Assembly (NCBI RefSeq): GCF_032854445.1
Contig: NC_088299.1
Span: 10,719,608 to 10,783,607, forward strand
Direction of reading: 5' to 3'
Origin: Liolophura sinensis
Taxonomy: Eukaryota > Mollusca > Polyplacophora > Chitonida > Chitonidae
Length of the DNA: 64,000 nt
This document shows positions 1-11,117 of this stretch, piece by piece. Positions within the stretch are counted from its first letter, which is position 1. Each line of letters begins with the position of its first letter. Both the position numbers and the translations under genes were made by a program. A model generated the notes under the pieces. It saw nothing but the letters and a program-made list of their open reading frames with translations, had not been told where the DNA came from and made no database searches.

Positions 1-124
1 GATGGGCAGTTTTCTCGTGCTCGATGGGCAGTTTTCTCGTGCTCGATGGGCAGCTTTCTCGTGCTCGATGGGCAGCTTTTTCGTGCTCGATGGGCAGCTT
101 TTTCGTGCTCGATGGACAGCTTTC
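1..124. repeat. 22-bp tandem repeat array at the window edge
   Basis: About 5.5 copies of a 22-bp unit beginning GATGGGCAG and ending CTCGTGCTC run from the first base. Later copies change TTTTC to CTTTT. The array probably continues outside the window. The open frame through it is a by-product of the repeat and I do not call it a gene. Confidence 0.9.
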
Positions 125-208
125 AAGCCCATAGCCGGAAAGTATTTCCCAGATTCACTCTCTCTCAGCTCTCTCAGAACCCTTGAACCTTTTAATGTGC
201 ACGGTTAG

Positions 209-704
209 GCAGGGCCTGGTTTTTTATTGTGGACTTCAGCAAGGAAAGACGACTTTACATAACACCTTTTCCCGTTGAGCTAGTTTATAATCTGCCCGAA
301 AATACCTGAACATCTAAAGTTCACTGACTTTATACCCTAAGTTGACCGGTCTTTACCATGGCCATGGAGCTGTAATTTTAGCCAGTGGCTTAATGAGCAG
401 TAATTTATTTTATACTGTTAACTTAGCTGAGATGTAAAGTATTGTTTACCAAATCCGCGCGTATTTCTACCTTCTCTTTAGTCATTCTTTTGTGTGGGTG
501 ACATGTGTTTCTTTCCATCGTTAGAACGTTTGTGTTTTACCTGGCGTAAGTCGGTGGTTTACCCCCCCCCCCCCCCGATCACTCCAGTTCCCTCCACACT
601 CAAACCTGATCACCGTGATATAAATGAAAAAAAAATATCATGAGCGCGATGTTAAACATCAATCAAATCAATAATGAATTAAAGCTTTTACCTTCTGTTT
701 TCAG
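209..704. other. No gene seen; C homopolymer
   Basis: AT-rich sequence without a supported exon. A run of about 16 C lies at 561-576. A good polypyrimidine tract and AG at 691-704 lead into the candidate exon described next. Confidence 0.5.
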
Positions 705-780
705 TTTTCTTGTCCTTTAGAGAGGGAGGCCCAGCAAAAACCTCGCAGAAGGCGATCAGTGGGGGAAAAATCAACTCGAA
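705..780 (+). CDS. Candidate internal exon with a furin-like RRRR site
   Basis: A pyrimidine-rich acceptor (CTTCTGTTTTCAG) is followed by an open frame that runs to a stop at 888. The reading contains a basic stretch PRRRRSV, which resembles a furin cleavage site. If the exon ends at the weak GT at 781 it has phase 1, which fits the phase of the exon starting at 1395. ZP-domain membrane proteins carry a furin site a short way before a C-terminal membrane helix, so this could be the exon before the terminal exon. The donor is weak and no other exon was found, so this is a suggestion only. Confidence 0.3.
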
Positions 781-1394
781 GTTGGGCCAAAACCAAAACT
801 CATCAGATTTTCCTGAGAGGTTCGACCTTTCAGCATAATGTTCCTCCTCAAATCTCGAATTTATCTCCGTCAATGTATTTTAGCATATAAACGTTTGTTA
901 TACTTTTAGGAGGCATTATCCCCTTGTATACATTGCATATTCATGAGTAGGTCCGATCGTTAAGTAAATGGAACTAACGCCTAAAGGGTTCTCCCGGTTT
1001 CAGCGGCTCGGTCCGGCGCCAACGAAGCCACAGGTTCGCATCCAACTTTCTATGTTCTACACGGCTGATTATTATCTAATCCTCAGCAAACAAGTTTTTC
1101 AACATGACAAGTTAAAGATCAGATGCGTGGTTCTGGTCAGTTTTAACTATTTTCGCAAAATTATTGCCATTTTTGTTTCGGTTTATTAAATCGCCAAGGC
1201 ATATGTTATATATAGTATATGTAAAGTTACATGGTGAGCTGGCAAAGCTGTGGTTTTCATCAATTTTGTAATTATTATTCTGAAGTGGGGGAGGAGGGGG
1301 GCATATTGCTTTACTTCTGCATTGCTTGTTTTGTTTTGAATTTTCAAGGCCTGTAAGTTTTCAAGGCTAAGTACTGTTTCCATTTTATTCACAG

Positions 1395-1885
1395 GGGAAG
1401 CCAAGAAGAAAACCTTCACGTTCAATGATCTGGTTATGAATGGTACCAATAATTTCACGGATCCAGCGTCGAACCTAGCCCGCTTGATGCACGAGCCAGT
1501 TGAGCTCACAGAATCCGGAGAATCACTCTCCCTGCCCATCAAGTTCCTGGTGGTAACTATAGTGGCTGGCCTATTGGCTCTCCTCCTAGTTGTCCTGGGC
1601 GTTTGGTTGGGCTGGCGTTACGCCACACGCTCCATCGACATGCCCATGACGTCACGAAGCGGCTCTCGTGATATCAGCATCACTCCCGAGATCAGCGAGC
1701 CAATATTAATTCACCCTTCTGGCGCGACGTCCTCTACCGGAGCGACGCCCTCTACCAAAGCGACGCTCTCTGGCGGTGTTCCACCGCCTGCCAGAGTACC
1801 ACGGTCTGTCGGAGTTCCGCTGCCCGGAGGTTCAGCTCATCCCTCCGAGGGCGGGGTGTGGCCTTTCTACGATCTGTCACTGTGA
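1395..1885 (+). CDS. Terminal exon of a single-pass membrane protein
   Basis: The exon starts after TTATTCACAG at 1394 with two bases completing a split codon, then reads open to TGA at 1883-1885. It encodes a short extracellular part with an N-glycosylation sequon (NGTNNFT region) and one strong membrane helix of about 25 residues (IKFLVVTIVAGLLALLLVVL onward). A cytosolic tail of about 90 residues follows, rich in Ser, Thr, Pro and Gly, with short repeats of the form GATxSTxAT. That arrangement fits the C-terminus of a type I membrane protein. With the possible furin-site exon upstream it may be a ZP-domain or similar receptor, but the tail alone does not identify the family. Helix, sequon and acceptor are seen; the family is inferred. 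Confidence 0.6.
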
Positions 1886-2290
1886 TAATCATAAGCTAAT
1901 GTCTCATTATGAGATTACAATGCAACATAAGATCATCCTGGGAAAAAAACATGAGATTGCATGATACGAAACCGTCCAGTGTAAGACACTGTCATTGGAG
2001 ATTGTAGAATAGACTCGTATTCCTAGAACTCTTACATTTATCACCGAAGATTTTGTTTGTTGCACTGTTTATTATTAAGAATGTTGGAGAAAACTTCCAT
2101 GTTGAATTTTTTTTTCTTTCATAGTGTTAAATTTTCGTTTTAGTGTTTAGGCTTATTCTTCATTATAGCTTTGGCAGTCTGTCATTTCAATTAAGACGCA
2201 ACGTATAAATCATGTTTGTTGTTGTTGCATTCAAATTTGTCTTCGTTGACTTCAACATTTTAAAAATATGGAAAACAAAAATGGAAAAGA

Positions 2291-2296
2291 AATAAA
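2291..2296 (+). terminator. Candidate polyadenylation signal AATAAA
   Basis: AATAAA lies about 405 bases past the stop codon at 1885, in an AT-rich stretch that fits a 3' UTR of the membrane-protein gene. No downstream GU-rich element was confirmed. Confidence 0.4.
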
Positions 2297-2409
2297 AGTA
2301 TATAATAAGATGCCGTTTTCTTTTATTATTTGTTCCATTTACCTGAACATGCAAATTAATGTATACCACGTAAGCAAATCAACTTATACTAGGGTAAGCC
2401 TTAATTTCA

Positions 2410-2550
2410 GTTGTACAGGGGCTTTGAGATTGTAGTTACAACTGATTGTAGTTACAACTGATTGTAAAATTAAGTTACGCCGTTTGCACAAGGGAATTTT
2501 AAGGCGGTGGTAACTTTTGCAAGTTACAATCACGATCTTAGGCCAAATCT
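2410..2550. repeat. Short palindromic AT-rich repeat, MITE-like
   Basis: The left side reads GAGATTGTAGTTACAACTGA and the right side contains GTTACAATCACGATCTTAGG, an imperfect inverted match. A 16-bp unit (TTGTAGTTACAACTGA) is tandemly doubled near 2431-2465. A related-looking fragment lies near 27410-27500. The borders are approximate. Confidence 0.4.
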
Positions 2551-2934
2551 GGCTCTTACATCAAAGTGGCCTGTGTAAATGCTCAGTGTACCGGTCAGTA
2601 ACTTTCCTAGCCTTTGTTCTCAACAGAATTGTAAGTTATAATAATTCAATAGATAACGTCAACAACATAGGAAAAAATTTTCATAACATCCTTTTCATCA
2701 CGTTTTCCCTTGGCGCTGATAGTCCTCAGACCATTAAGGTCGCAAGTTCCAATCCAGACTTCGTTGGTTCAGCTCTGAAGTTTGTCCGGTACCAGTACCT
2801 GGGGAAAGTTGGTGGTGTGCACTAATCCGGGCACTCCGGTTTCCTACACACACATCTGACGATATTCGCACAAGTGAAAATTTCGTCTTCACAGCATGAT
2901 TAGGGTATTCGTGAGCTGCGTGCATGGCATGTAT

Positions 2935-3230
2935 GGTAGTATACTCTCTACAGCACATTCGCCGCTCTCTACGTTTACTGTGCATCACTGCCACCAATAG
3001 CAAAATTTTTACACAAAAATCTTAACGCCGAGGTCACTGGTTTCACGGTAGTGAGACCGGGAGTGATGTCAGAAAACATAAAACCTCTGTCTCAGCCTTT
3101 GAGTTATAATAATACAATATACACATGCATTCTCTAAGAAGTGTGTGCAACATGATTCAAACCAACTTCTGAACAAATTTATTGATTATTACTTATTAAA
3201 TAGGGCGAGGTCACCATTGACGAGGCTATG
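2935..3230 (+). repeat. Dispersed repeat F, copy 1
   Basis: The segment with ACTGCCACCA, CAAAATTTTTACA, AATCTTAACG and GATGTCAGAAAACA recurs in the same order at 51735-52025 and, shorter, at 52040-52165. It ends in a shared GAGGCTA region. No coding or terminal-repeat structure was recognised. Confidence 0.6.
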
Positions 3231-6200
3231 CCTCAACAAGCCGTCGTGCGACGCACCGGTTCCAAAGGACAAACTTTTGTCTATTGGTGGCACGGATGTA
3301 AAGCGAGCGTAAACAGCAGCAGGTGCACTGTGAGGAGCATGATATGATAAGCCTATCTAGGCGCTGTTCGCGTGTATCTTCTTCCACCAACACATGTTAA
3401 TACAACCTAATTACTTAATTCTTCAACCTTTTCAACCACCTCTGCAACTAATATTTTGAAACATTCTGTGAAAACTGGGGTGTAGAGAAATAATTTGCAC
3501 AGTTTTATGAAGCTTACATCTTTAATGACACAAGCAAATCATTTCAGTGTTCTTTTCATAATAATTGTATGCATAATTAAATTACACTGAAAAAAGTACT
3601 TTATTGGTTGAAAAGGTTGAAGATTTACAGTATACCAATTTACCCCCTAAACCAATTGATTTCCCAGCTGTGTGATAACATATTCTCCTCTGCTGTTACG
3701 CTGCAGCGCTTTGTATACAACTGTGCAGAAACAGTGACCTATAATGCGAAAAGGACAGGAGTTGACCGCTTGGACCGACTAGTTTTGGACACGTTATCAT
3801 TAATAATAATATTTCCCATTGTGGACACAATGCTTCGCACGGCAATTTACGCTGTCAAGGTTCACAAATATATAGTGTGTGACAGGCTGAAAGAGCTGGT
3901 ATCGGTGTCCTGTAACTTGGGGTGTTGTGTCTGGTGTCACAATTCCTTCATATACATACATCTTAAATCACTTTAAAATGAATTGGCATATATGTTGCTG
4001 TGAATTTTACGCTACAGGTCTAGGACTGTGTAGATGAAGAACAAAAGTGAAAATATGTTAAAAATAACTCTGAAGGACAAAAGCGATCCCATCAATCTGT
4101 ACATAAATGAATATTCGTCTTAAGTTGTACGTTACGTTTTTCCGTATGCACTGACCCCTCACCATTATATTTGACAACATTCTATCCAGGTTTCGAACCC
4201 TCGACATGTACATGTAAACTGAGAATCAAAATGGAAGTTAGCTTTGGACGCGTATCAAAGAGCTGAAGATGATATACATGTAGTTACATTTACATTTCAG
4301 TTGATCATTTGTAATTATGTGTATTAAAAGATTAGACCGGAGTAATCGCTAAATACCAGTCAATCAAAACAGGTTACAAATAGAGCATTCGCCAAGGCTA
4401 GAAGACTAATAAAACTTCATACACCTCTGAACAGCTGGTCCCTGGTTATATTAAACTTTAACTCCGTCATCGTGACGTCTCCCTGGCTATCTCCCCTCCC
4501 AGGGGCACGTTATAGGACACTGTCGTCAAGACAACCGATTGGTAGATTACCACCGTGTTTACAGGGTCCAAGCTACTGGTGGTGTTGGGTTCCTCCAGTA
4601 TAGTGAAACGACCTACACCCACCCCACCCCTTACCCGTCGCCTGTATCACTATCCTCCACTCTCCCCCAAAACTAGCCGTCTGCTTTCCCCCTGCAATTC
4701 TGTGACCGAGTGTCAGTCTCCCTCAGCTAATCCGTATCTCGCTACTACTTTTCTCTCAGTCCCACACCCTCTAAATTCCATACTCAGTTTTCGCATAGTA
4801 GCCAGCATGTTTACAGGATGGTATTGGCAGAGGCTCGGGTCGCTGAGAGCTGTCGACAAGCCTTAAACTATGACCTCTGATGTTACATGGGTGTAATTCG
4901 GTGTACGCAATCGGCTTAACGAAGTCGTCATAAATACAAATTTTTAGATTACGAATATTAAAACAAAAGATTTACTAATGCTATGGTGAAAGTTTTATAC
5001 AAAAACACGTTTTATGTAACACAACAGCAGGGCTGCAGGGATATGTTACAGCGAAGAAAATAGTACCTCATGGGAAGTCTGCTGTGCTGAGACTGACTAC
5101 CGAAAACCCCCGAATATGGCCGATTCCATCTATCTCTGGCTCCGCATCAGTTCCGAGAACGCTGCGTTGGGTCACATGCACAGAGTTTAGGACAGTTGAA
5201 AAAGATAGATGCCGGCAAGTGCGGGTTCTTATTGGGTACAAAAGTACGTGGCATGGATCGGACCTACTGAAAGGATAACTTTGAATGCAACACACGGTTA
5301 AAATCTGGTCGCAAGTTGGACCACAATTTTGTGTAATCCTCTCTTTTCTTAAGTACTCTGGGCTGGGACATTCGCTGAAATTCAATCCTCGATCGTCAGG
5401 CCTTGGTTCCTGTTTATATCAACCTTTCATCCAGACTGAAGTACGTGTACATTCTAGTGCTGTATCCAGACCAGCGTTAATAGGGTGCAGCGGCGCATGT
5501 GGGATCGGAAGGATGGCTTACTACAGCACATGGTGATGCCGGCGACTGGCTAACAGCTGGCAAAGTGGAGGAAAAAAACACACTCCCAGTAAGTACTGTA
5601 CGTAAGGAGAAATGAGAACATGCTCTAAGCCAGTATATACAGACCGACGTGTATTATAAACGTATAATTGAAAACCCACGTTTATCTAGACAAACAATTT
5701 CTTTTTTTAACAGGATTCTGCTTTTTCCCTAATGCTACACGGAGTGTAACTAAATTATTTGACAAGGCAAACGACTGGCATCAGGAATCTGCTTTTTGGA
5801 AGCTTTTATCTGACATATGATATTTTTTATGGTTTTACAGAGAAAATAAAGGACGGCTGTGATAGTGAATCAAGTTATAAAAGATATTCGTAGTTTAACT
5901 AGAGACTGACAAATCCATTCATTGGGTATCCACTTATTTCGAATTTGATCATTACTGTACACTATCTGTGTATTATTTAGGTACGCTTACATAAATATCT
6001 ATCACTGTTCATGTTGTTCAAACGTTTATGCTTTATTGATCTGATATACATGTAAATCAGATGTGTTTCAGTTTCAGGTTAAATTTACCTTTGCATGTAT
6101 TATAAAATGAAATATGGGTATTTGGTAGTTAAATCTTTAAAAATCTTATACTATAGTAATAGACTTATATTGAAAAAACATGTATTTATCAGTAGTGTCC

Positions 6201-7150
6201 ATCTTCATAAGCAGAAAGTACCGTTAGAAGTTTATGTCGAAAGATAGAATATTCTACCGTTAAAAATACAATCTGAGTTGAAATTTTCCTGTGAACATGC
6301 GAATGTCTTTTTTGTTCGCTGTCATTTAGAGCGTTATCCTCTGAGTGGCATGTATGAGTCTAATCGCAACCATAAAGGAATACAAGAGAAATATACAGGT
6401 CCATAATGGCATTTGATTTTCTGTGCCGCTTGTCTGATCACATCCTTTGCTCAGCACGATAGGATTTCCGGTTACGCCCTTTGCCTTGATTGCATTATAA
6501 TTACAGTAAATCAGCTGAATGTCGGGCAGTCACTCTGATATACATGTATGTTCACCTATACTAAATTAGCTCATACCAGCTGTGTGTGCACAGAAACCAG
6601 CAGTCGCGGGGCAGACCCCATGGGGTGTAGCCCTATTCCCCACCTCCCCCCCCCCCCTCGCCGACCTCTTACCCATCAAGCATCATGCCCACCCGGCCCC
6701 ACCCGACTCGTGAGCATCCGTGTTTTCTGTCTGTAAAACTTTTCAAGTCATGCTCTTAGCTCCAGACCGTTGACGCCGCCAAGACAGAAAATAATACACG
6801 GCTTAACATCACGATACAAGTCGGATTCTGTACGCGGTTAACAGATACAAGGGATCCCTTAGGGCTGATCATGCCATGGCCAGACTTCGCATGCCATGGC
6901 CAGACATCCGCATGGCAGGCATATTATCTCCTTAATCCAGTCCGCTCTCTTTATAACGTCATCGGAGACACCAAAATGTCCAGTACTGCCGTACTGATTC
7001 ACTCAAACACCTTATTGACGCCGGTAGTGTACCACTGGTTGTTAGTTGAAAAAGAAAACAAAACATCGTACGATGCCGGATGTAACACAAACCTAATTGT
7101 GTTAATAAAACAAATGATATATAGCAGGGATAAAAGAAATCATGTGCTGT
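3231..7150. other. No recognisable gene
   Basis: Open frames here (for example 3608-3976 and 4555-4866) are short, lack recognisable domains and have no convincing splice context. A 21-base direct duplication containing CATGCCATGGCCAGAC lies at about 6868-6908. Short C runs occur near 6645 and 7705. Confidence 0.5.
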
Positions 7151-7158
7151 AGCATTTC

Positions 7159-7390
7159 TGCAGAGGAAAGCGTTGGTGTCGACCGTTGTTCTCAGAGGTC
7201 AGGTACTCGAATACATTTTCGCTATTGTTCGAACACGTCCTGTTGTATACGAAGAATACTGCCTCTCAGATTGTTCGTTAATTGCCGCTGTTGCGATATC
7301 TATGGGGCTAGTTATTTATACCGCAATGAACATCAAATACGACCCAAGGACATGCTTTTTGTTGCACAACTGGCTGTTACCCTGGTTATA
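7159..7390 (+). CDS. Weak candidate exon, hydrophobic, unknown
   Basis: A possible acceptor (GCATTTCTGCAG) precedes a frame that stays open to TAG at about 7389. It reads as a hydrophobic peptide with a possible membrane segment (SLIAAVAISMGLVIYTAM). No start codon, partner exon or family was recognised. It may be chance. Confidence 0.2.
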
Positions 7391-8699
7391 GCGTATTCCC
7401 CGCATAATCATGAAGGTACGAATACTATTTATGTATACCTCCATTGTGTGGCAAATGTGAGCTTTGCCATTCAACAGTCACGTAGAGCTTTAGTCACACT
7501 GTACCAAAAAAAAAAAAGAAGTTGCTTTTATTGGCTTGTGACATTTTGCTAATGATAGTATTAAGTCAATCAAGATGACCTACAAATTAATGGTAGTATG
7601 GAGGTTAGGGTAGCCGGGGTAGGCAGGCCGTCAGAGTGCATGGCATCATCAGGGCTGGGCGATCCTCATGCTGGCCGCAGTTACTACCTCCCCACCCCAC
7701 CCCCGCCTCCCCCCCAACAGACCTCGCCGGAATGTGCTTCCTGCAGAATAACTATAATTTTGTGGTTGTTATTTACTTAGGTCGCCCAGAAGTGTTATTG
7801 CAGACAGGCATCGAGGCTCTGTTTTATGTCTACAGTAAATACCGATGGGAATGATTCTAGATTAGGGAACCAGTGAGCCCCGCTCCTAAGGACTGTGTAG
7901 AGTTCAGGCAGACGTGACCATTACTGTTGGTTCTTTTTGGAATTTCATCTCACCTCAAATAGGTGTACAGATTCAGAATTATTTGCTTAATAAATTCATA
8001 CAACAGTTAATACTCATCTGGAAAATGAATTCCAAAAAAATGTTAAGGCACCATGAGTGGTGGTACCAAAAATTGATAAATAATTATATGTACCAAATAG
8101 CTGAAAGAAAAGATACAGTGAAGAATCCTTACTGATCAACGGTTTTTCGAACTTCACTATTTTATTTATTTATTTGATAGTGTTTTATTTATATTTATAT
8201 TTAGTATTTATTTGATTTTGTGTTGTTGCCGAAAGCCTCACGTGTAAGACGACGGTCAGTTTTATGGACGGAGAAATCCGCGTAGAGCGCACAAAAAAAC
8301 TTGATACCTGACAAACTTCCTTACTTAAGGCTTGCACCCAAACATCTGCGAGCTTGATTCCATCACGCTGCCTCATTGTTGATGGGCTAGTAGCCTCAGT
8401 GGAGGCAGTGTAGACTCTAAGGCTTGTTAAAAACACCCAAAACGCATCATGCATTCAGTTATGATGGCACAGTGCTACCTAGAGCCTATTCGTTATAACA
8501 GTGATATGTGTATTGCCTATCTCAAGAATCTTACGTCTTTGCTTCAGCCTGTCTGTATATATGTCTGCCTGTAAACGGATTTGTGCGCGGCCTCTATTCT
8601 TCACCTCCGACAGCTTGGACATTACATTAATGCAGAGTGATATCCCTTTGTAGTGTAGTGTCAGAACTTATACATTTAGCTTTGGCAGAGGTTTGCGCC

Positions 8700-8815
8700 T
8701 TCCAGTTCTAGATATGAAATTGTGTGTATGTGGTGGGAGTGGGTGGGTGTGTGTGTGTGTGGCTGGGTGAGTGTGTGTGTGTGTGTGGAGGAGCGGAGAG
8801 GGGGGGGGGGGGGTA
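8700..8815 (+). repeat. GT-rich microsatellite and G run
   Basis: Interrupted (GT)n tracts with GGGTGGGTG are followed by a run of about 14 G. This is simple sequence. Confidence 0.85.
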
Positions 8816-9139
8816 ATTGCTGGTAGGGTGAATGTACAACTGAGTTATCTTGGGCGCGTGGTCTAGGGCATGGGAGTTAACCCTGGGACTCGCATCCTGA
8901 GGGCATCGGCATGCATTAGCAGCCGTGGGTGGAAAGGTGATCCATACTCTTGATACCGTTATATTGGTTGGTGCCTCAATGGCTCGGAGATATACGCGTG
9001 TATACCTATATCAATTACTTATCTTCTTAGGAAAATAAAAATCTATGTTATGTTAGGGAAAAACGTGCAGTTCGACATGTCACATACTGTAGCCCGATGA
9101 AAGATATCCCCCTTGTCCTAAGCGGTCAACTAATGCTGC

Positions 9140-9720
9140 GAGTGAAAGTGACTTGCAATGATTTCCAAAACGCTTTTCAGCACAAATATATATATATATA
9201 TATACGCGCTTTTGATGACAAATATGAACAGAGCGTTCAGGATCTCCGGCGACCTTTGTGTCAAGTGGTATCTTCTTCTGCTTAACCAGGGGCTAGGGGA
9301 TGTATAAGCATCCATTTGCATCAACACGGTGCTTGTATGAAGAGTCGCAATCAAAGAGCGGACGGGATATCTGTATTAGTATTTGACGTGAATGTTATTC
9401 ACGGACTACGAGTTTGACATGAAAATTATAAAGTGGATTATTTGAAAGTCTTGTCTCCGAACATTATTTGGATGTCTTGCCTCCAAACATTATTTGGATG
9501 TCTTGCCTCCAAACATTATTTGGATGTCTTGCCTCCAAACATTATTTTGGCCAAGAATTTTCGATTGTCTTCCTTGCATCATTGAAAACTGATATCTGCT
9601 TCTGTCCATGATATGGAATTCATGCCTGGAATATTCATTGCCTGCCCGGCATCATTGAAAACTGATGACCGCTTCTCTCTTGTGTGTTACCGGCTTTATT
9701 TCTTATTTGTATAATTTCTT
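9140..9720 (+). repeat. Retroelement 3' end, decayed copy
   Basis: The piece at 9219-9260 encodes remains of the frame that ends the reverse-transcriptase fragment at 53161-53515. The stretch at 9600-9745 (GCCCGGCATCATTGAAAACTG, then the TTACCGGCTTTATTTC region) matches 53945-54060 almost base for base. The copy resumes at 10031 after SINE B. Together the two loci define the 3' end of one retroelement family. Confidence 0.65.
9445..9550 (+). repeat. 26-bp tandem repeat
   Basis: About four copies of a 26-bp unit containing GATGTCTTGCCTCCAAACAT sit inside the decayed retroelement 3' region. They are absent from the related copy at 53.9 kb. Confidence 0.85.
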
Positions 9721-9759
9721 ACATACCTTTATCTTTGGGAGTTAGTGCTTTTTACATTA

Positions 9760-10032
9760 CATTTACGTGTAATGTGCAGGACGGATTTCCACCGCTCTTT
9801 TATTTAGTGCTGCTTCAATGAGACGACTTACCGAAGGCAAGTAAGTCGCCCCGCCCGAGCCATTATACTGATACAGGTCAACCAGTCGTTGCACTATCCC
9901 CTTCATGCTGAACGCCAAGCGAGGAAGTTACAACTTCCGCTTTTAAAGTCTTAGGTGTGACTCGATCAAGGATTTATCCTGGATCTATCAGTCCCGAAAC
10001 GGACGCTCTACCAACTGTGCTATCTGGGCCGG
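9760..10032 (-). mobile_element. SINE family B (tRNA-derived), nested copy
   Basis: On the - strand the element begins with a tRNA-like head: an A box (TAGCACAGTTGGTAGAGCG) and a later B-box-like GATCCAGGATAAATCC region. It runs through an unrelated body to about 9760. A second copy lies at 24825-25175. This copy is inserted in the retroelement 3' end and separates 9720 from 10031. Confidence 0.7.
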
Positions 10033-10210
10033 TGACTACGAATGGTATATGAATGTCGGACTTGACGCTTATATTTACATGTTGCTAGCTTTATTCACTA
10101 TTTACAGAATTATTTCTTACATACTCCTTTGGGAACGGATTATTTTGAAATGCCTCTTACGATTATCAACTTGGAACACCGTTTTGTGGTTTAAGAATAT
10201 CGGACTTTAT
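10031..10210 (+). repeat. Retroelement 3' end, continuation after SINE B
   Basis: GACTACGAATGGTATATGAA and the following GACGCTTATATT match 54108-54160, so this is the distal part of the copy begun at 9140. Confidence 0.6.
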
Positions 10211-10264
10211 ACTAGAGATTCAGATGAAAAATGAGTATATTAAAGATGGTTTTATTATAATGTA

Positions 10265-10405
10265 TCCAGCAACACACGGAGGGTCGTGGGTTTTCCCAGG
10301 CTGTTCCCGCTCCCCCCCCCCCCCCCCCACTCCCAATGCTGGCCGCCGTCGTATAACTGAAATATTCTTAAGCACGGCGTAAAACACAACTCAAATAAAT
10401 ACATG
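10265..10405 (+). mobile_element. SINE family A, 5'-truncated
   Basis: The distal part of SINE A is present: GTCGTGGGTTTTCCC, GCTGGCCGCCGTCGTATAA, TGAAATATTCTTAAGCACGG, then an AAATAAAT tail. The head is missing. A C run of about 17 interrupts the middle. Confidence 0.8.
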
Positions 10406-10799
10406 AATAAATAAATATTATAATGTAAGTTCATATTTCAGGGCCCCCGATGGCAATTAAGTTGTCAGACAAATAAATGCAGAACTGACAGCAATATAAA
10501 AAATGTGCTCGTACTGAAACTTTTTCTTTTGGAAACTTGATATTTTTGTCACTTACATCAGGACCATCAAATGCAAACAAAAAAAGGAAAGAAATCGAAC
10601 GAAAACGTAACCGCTGAATAGATGAACGATGTAAAAATGAAGAACAAAGGGATGACATCTCTTTTAAGTGAAAGACTGAAAATTGAGGTCAGTTAAATGG
10701 TAAGCCTCATTGTGTGGATAAATTTTTATCGATTACACTAATTTTATGATCGTGTTATTTTCACTCATAGTACAGCAATATGACACCTAATTCTGCTTA

Positions 10800-10995
10800 A
10801 GCCATAGTGCTAGGGGGCGTGTAATTTGCTATTAATTAAGCATTTACATGAACGGTTAGAATAAAACCCTGACTGATGTAAATGGACAAGAGGCCGTACT
10901 GTACCAGTTATGCGTTCCATTTGGCAGCCATCCCACTGTTGTTGCTGCTCTGGTTTTACTCTCTATGCTGTACGTATTTAATTATACGGCAAGCG
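10800..10995 (+). repeat. Dispersed repeat E, copy 1
   Basis: This copy shares ACATGAACGGTTAGAATAAAA and GTAAATGGACAAGAGGCC with copies at about 55000-55130 (+) and, in reverse, 18540-18650, 62155-62340 and 62870-63030. It overlaps no known coding exon and is probably a short non-autonomous element. Confidence 0.55.
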
Positions 10996-11117
10996 CAATC
11001 ATTCATTCTAGAAAAAAGGGCTATGTTTTATCGTTTACAAACAGCACAACTACAATATTGTTCTTATTTTCCCTCTCACAGTAGTCAGTGTTGTGTTGAA
11101 GACACCCCACTCCCACG

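Noticed and set aside
3608..3976. 122-residue open frame
   Set aside because: No domain, weak context, Cys/Ile-rich composition like other AT-rich chance frames nearby.
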